From assembly GCA_947313885.1 (NCBI GenBank), contig CAMZNU010000007.1, forward strand, positions 1 to 64,000: 64,000 nt of DNA. The letters run 5' to 3'. The position numbers were made by a program, and so were the translations under genes. Origin of the DNA: an uncultured Clostridia bacterium (GTDB lineage Bacteria > Bacillota > Clostridia > Lachnospirales > CAMZNU01). Below, one piece after another: positions 61,797-64,000 of the stretch (positions within the stretch are counted from its first letter, which is position 1; the number at the start of each line of letters is the position of its first letter). The notes beneath the pieces are model-generated. The model saw nothing but the letters and a program-made list of their open reading frames with translations, had not been told where the DNA came from and searched no databases.

Positions 61797-63239
61797 ATGA
61801 GAATTAATCATAACATAGCATCATTAAATATAGCGCAACAATTAAGAAATTCAAATAAGAGGATGACGTTATCGTCAACTAGATTATCATCAGGAGTAAG
61901 AATAAATTCTGTAAAAGATGATGCAACAGGAATGGCGATATCAACAAAGTTAGAAAATCAAGAAAGAGGATTAGGAAAGGCTAGAGAAAATTCATTAAAC
62001 GGTATATCACTAATTCAGACACTAGATGGAACATTAAGTTCGATACATAGCATGGTGCATAAAATGCGTGAGTTATCGATACAAGCAAGTAATGATACGA
62101 ATACGACGTCAGATAGAGAAAAGATGCAAAAAGAGGTAGAACAATTGAAGCAAGAAATAGATGTAGCTGCGAAAAACACATCATTTAATAATATAAAGTT
62201 GTTATATGGTGATAGTGAGAGACTTGTATATAATAGTGAGCCTGTAGCAGGAGGAGTAACCTTCGTATCAGATAGTATGAAAAAAGGTACATTAGAATAT
62301 ACTGTAGATAAAATAGGAAAGCCAGCATCTTTAGATATAGAAATACCATCAGGAACAGTACCGTTAGGACTAGAAGGTAAAATTTTTGTAAATGGTGCAG
62401 AATTAAATGTGAATCTAGAAGATACAGCAGATGATATAGGTGTAAAATTATTAAAAGCTTATGACAATGCAGGGATGGAACTAATAAAATTGGGAACAGG
62501 AAAAAATAAGTTAGTAACATTAGATGAAGGTTCAGAAGAAAAAATAAACATAGAGGATAAAGATGATATATTAATGAAAGCAGGATTTATAATATCAAAC
62601 TTAGAAGATGGAACAGATGCGCAAGTAACGTTAAACGGATATACAGATAAGGAGTTTGAAAGCACAGCAAAAATAACGACGAAAGGTAATCATATAGAAA
62701 TAGTAAGTGATGGAGGAAAACAAATAAATATAGATTTAAACTTTACTGTATCAGAGAGTACAGGACAATATGAATTAAATGATGGTAATAGTGTAGGGAT
62801 AGACGTTGGTGGGGGATTAAAATTAGAAGCAAAAATAACAGAGCATGGTGGTATAAAAATACAAGTAGGACAAAATAAAGATATGGAATTAGATTTATTT
62901 GTAGAAAAAATCGATCTAAAATCATTAGGTATAGAAAATTTAAGTATAGGTACGTTTATAGGTGCACAAAAAGGTATTCAAAAATTAGACATAGCTGTAG
63001 AAAAAATATCATTAATAAGAGCAAAGGCGGGAGCGTATCAAAATAGATTTGAATATACTATAAAAAACTTAGATACAGCTCAAGATAATACAACAATAGC
63101 ATTAAGTAGAATACGAGATACAGATATGGCAAAAGAGATGACAGAGTATAGTAAGCATCAAGTAATATACCAAGCGGGAATTTCGATACTAGCACAATCA
63201 AATCAAAGACCACAGCAAATATTGCAACTATTAGGATAG
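61797..63239 (+). CDS. flagellin
   Basis: MRINHNIASLNIAQQLRNSNKRMTLSSTRLSSGVRINSVKDDATGMAIS; C-term DTDMAKEMTEYSKHQVIYQAGISILAQSNQRPQQILQLLG. Confidence 0.97.
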   Translation: MRINHNIASLNIAQQLRNSNKRMTLSSTRLSSGVRINSVKDDATGMAISTKLENQERGLGKARENSLNGISLIQTLDGTLSSIHSMVHKMRELSIQASNDTNTTSDREKMQKEVEQLKQEIDVAAKNTSFNNIKLLYGDSERLVYNSEPVAGGVTFVSDSMKKGTLEYTVDKIGKPASLDIEIPSGTVPLGLEGKIFVNGAELNVNLEDTADDIGVKLLKAYDNAGMELIKLGTGKNKLVTLDEGSEEKINIEDKDDILMKAGFIISNLEDGTDAQVTLNGYTDKEFESTAKITTKGNHIEIVSDGGKQINIDLNFTVSESTGQYELNDGNSVGIDVGGGLKLEAKITEHGGIKIQVGQNKDMELDLFVEKIDLKSLGIENLSIGTFIGAQKGIQKLDIAVEKISLIRAKAGAYQNRFEYTIKNLDTAQDNTTIALSRIRDTDMAKEMTEYSKHQVIYQAGISILAQSNQRPQQILQLLG

Positions 63240-63243
63240 GTAA

Positions 63244-63723
63244 ATGATGACAAACAAAGATTATGTTGTAAAAATAACGAATGCTACAGGGGTTCAATTA
63301 ACTATAATAACCTTTGAGTTATGTATATTAAATATAGATAATAGTATAAAGATATTAGAAGATAAAAAAGAGATAGATAAAAAAATTTTTATAGGTTATA
63401 TAGATAAGAGCAAGAGTTTTTTAGATGAGTTAATACTAAGTTTAAATTTTGAATATGAAATATCGAAATCATTATTAGAATTATATCTATACGTAAATGA
63501 GAAATTAGTACAAAGTAAGATTAAAATGAACATTGAAAAATTAGAAGAGAGTAAAAAAATATTAAGTGAAATAAAAGAAGGATTTGTAGAGGTAGAAAAA
63601 AACGTAGAAAGTAAAGTTAACGAAGTAGAGAATAAAGAAAAAATATATGCGGGGTTAACATATTCAAAAAACGAATTAAATGAGTATATAGATGATAGAG
63701 ATGGAAAACAATATAAAGCGTAA
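63244..63723 (+). CDS. fliS: FliS-like flagellar export chaperone
   Basis: ITNATGVQLTIITFELCILNIDNSI...FLDELILSLNFEYEISKSLLELYLYVNEKL. Confidence 0.75.
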   Translation: MMTNKDYVVKITNATGVQLTIITFELCILNIDNSIKILEDKKEIDKKIFIGYIDKSKSFLDELILSLNFEYEISKSLLELYLYVNEKLVQSKIKMNIEKLEESKKILSEIKEGFVEVEKNVESKVNEVENKEKIYAGLTYSKNELNEYIDDRDGKQYKA

Positions 63724-63764
63724 TAAAAAAAACTGTAAATTTATTTACAGTTTTTTTTTATTAC
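63720..63764 (+). terminator. terminator including fliS-like stop codon
   Basis: GTAATAAAAAAAACTGTAAAT-TT-ATTTACAGTTTTTTTTTATTAC (one-base bulge). Confidence 0.88.
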
Positions 63765-63901
63765 AAAGGGTATAAAATATTTACAAGAGGAAAAAATAAT
63801 AAAAAAAGGTGAAAGATGATAAAAAAAATAAAAAAATGAAGTAAATTAATTGATAAAGATGAAAAATAAATATATAATCAAATAAAAAGGATGGTGAATA
63901 T

Positions 63902-64000
63902 ATGTTAATAGAATTTAAAGGAAATAGCCCTAAAATTGAGAGTAGTGTATTTTTAGCGGAAGGCGTAAAAATAATAGGGGCTGTTGAATTAAGAGATAAT
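63902..64000 (+). CDS. gamma carbonic anhydrase family protein (5' partial)
   Basis: MLIEFKGNSPKIESSVFLAEGVKIIGAVELRDN; runs off window end. Confidence 0.75.
   Translation, partial: MLIEFKGNSPKIESSVFLAEGVKIIGAVELRDN

Overview
64-kb window of a very AT-rich (low-GC) bacterial chromosome. Gene content (spo0A, SpoIIQ-like M23 peptidase, bofA, DUF2508, flagellin/FliS, DUF1292, fused nadD-yqeK) points to a spore-forming, flagellated Clostridia-class Firmicute. I saw no phage, transposon, CRISPR or rRNA; there is one tRNA (Arg-ACG). Main blocks: nadD-yqeK/rsfS/recO; divergent pyrimidine loci pyrK-D-F-C-E (-) and carA-carB-pyrB (+); a cytosine methyltransferase plus restriction-endonuclease-like gene; obg-yhbY; fba/spo0A; rimM-trmD; recR-ybaB-dnaX; rpsL-rpsG-fusA-tuf; and a flagellin locus. 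The most exciting observation is that BOTH pyrimidine operons have a promoter, a strong RBS, a short U-tract-rich leader ORF (31 and 37 codons), and an intrinsic terminator. In each, the leader stop codon sits at the loop-side end of the terminator 5' arm, followed by U7-AUG-N-GGAGG and the first structural gene. This is the architecture of E. coli pyrBI-type, ribosome-coupled, UTP-sensing attenuation, not the PyrR attenuation usual in Firmicutes. Consistently, PyrB carries a C-terminal PyrI-like zinc domain. Other notable signals: a restriction-enzyme ORF broken exactly at a canonical A_AAA_AAC_TAA slippery site; terminators that are long perfect palindromes running through stop codons; a terminator arm amplified into about 13-19 tandem copies; a membrane-anchored pullulanase-like protein that appears to have lost its catalytic residues; and structured RNA candidates in the str operon spacers. 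All family calls were made by eye from the translations; no database search was run.
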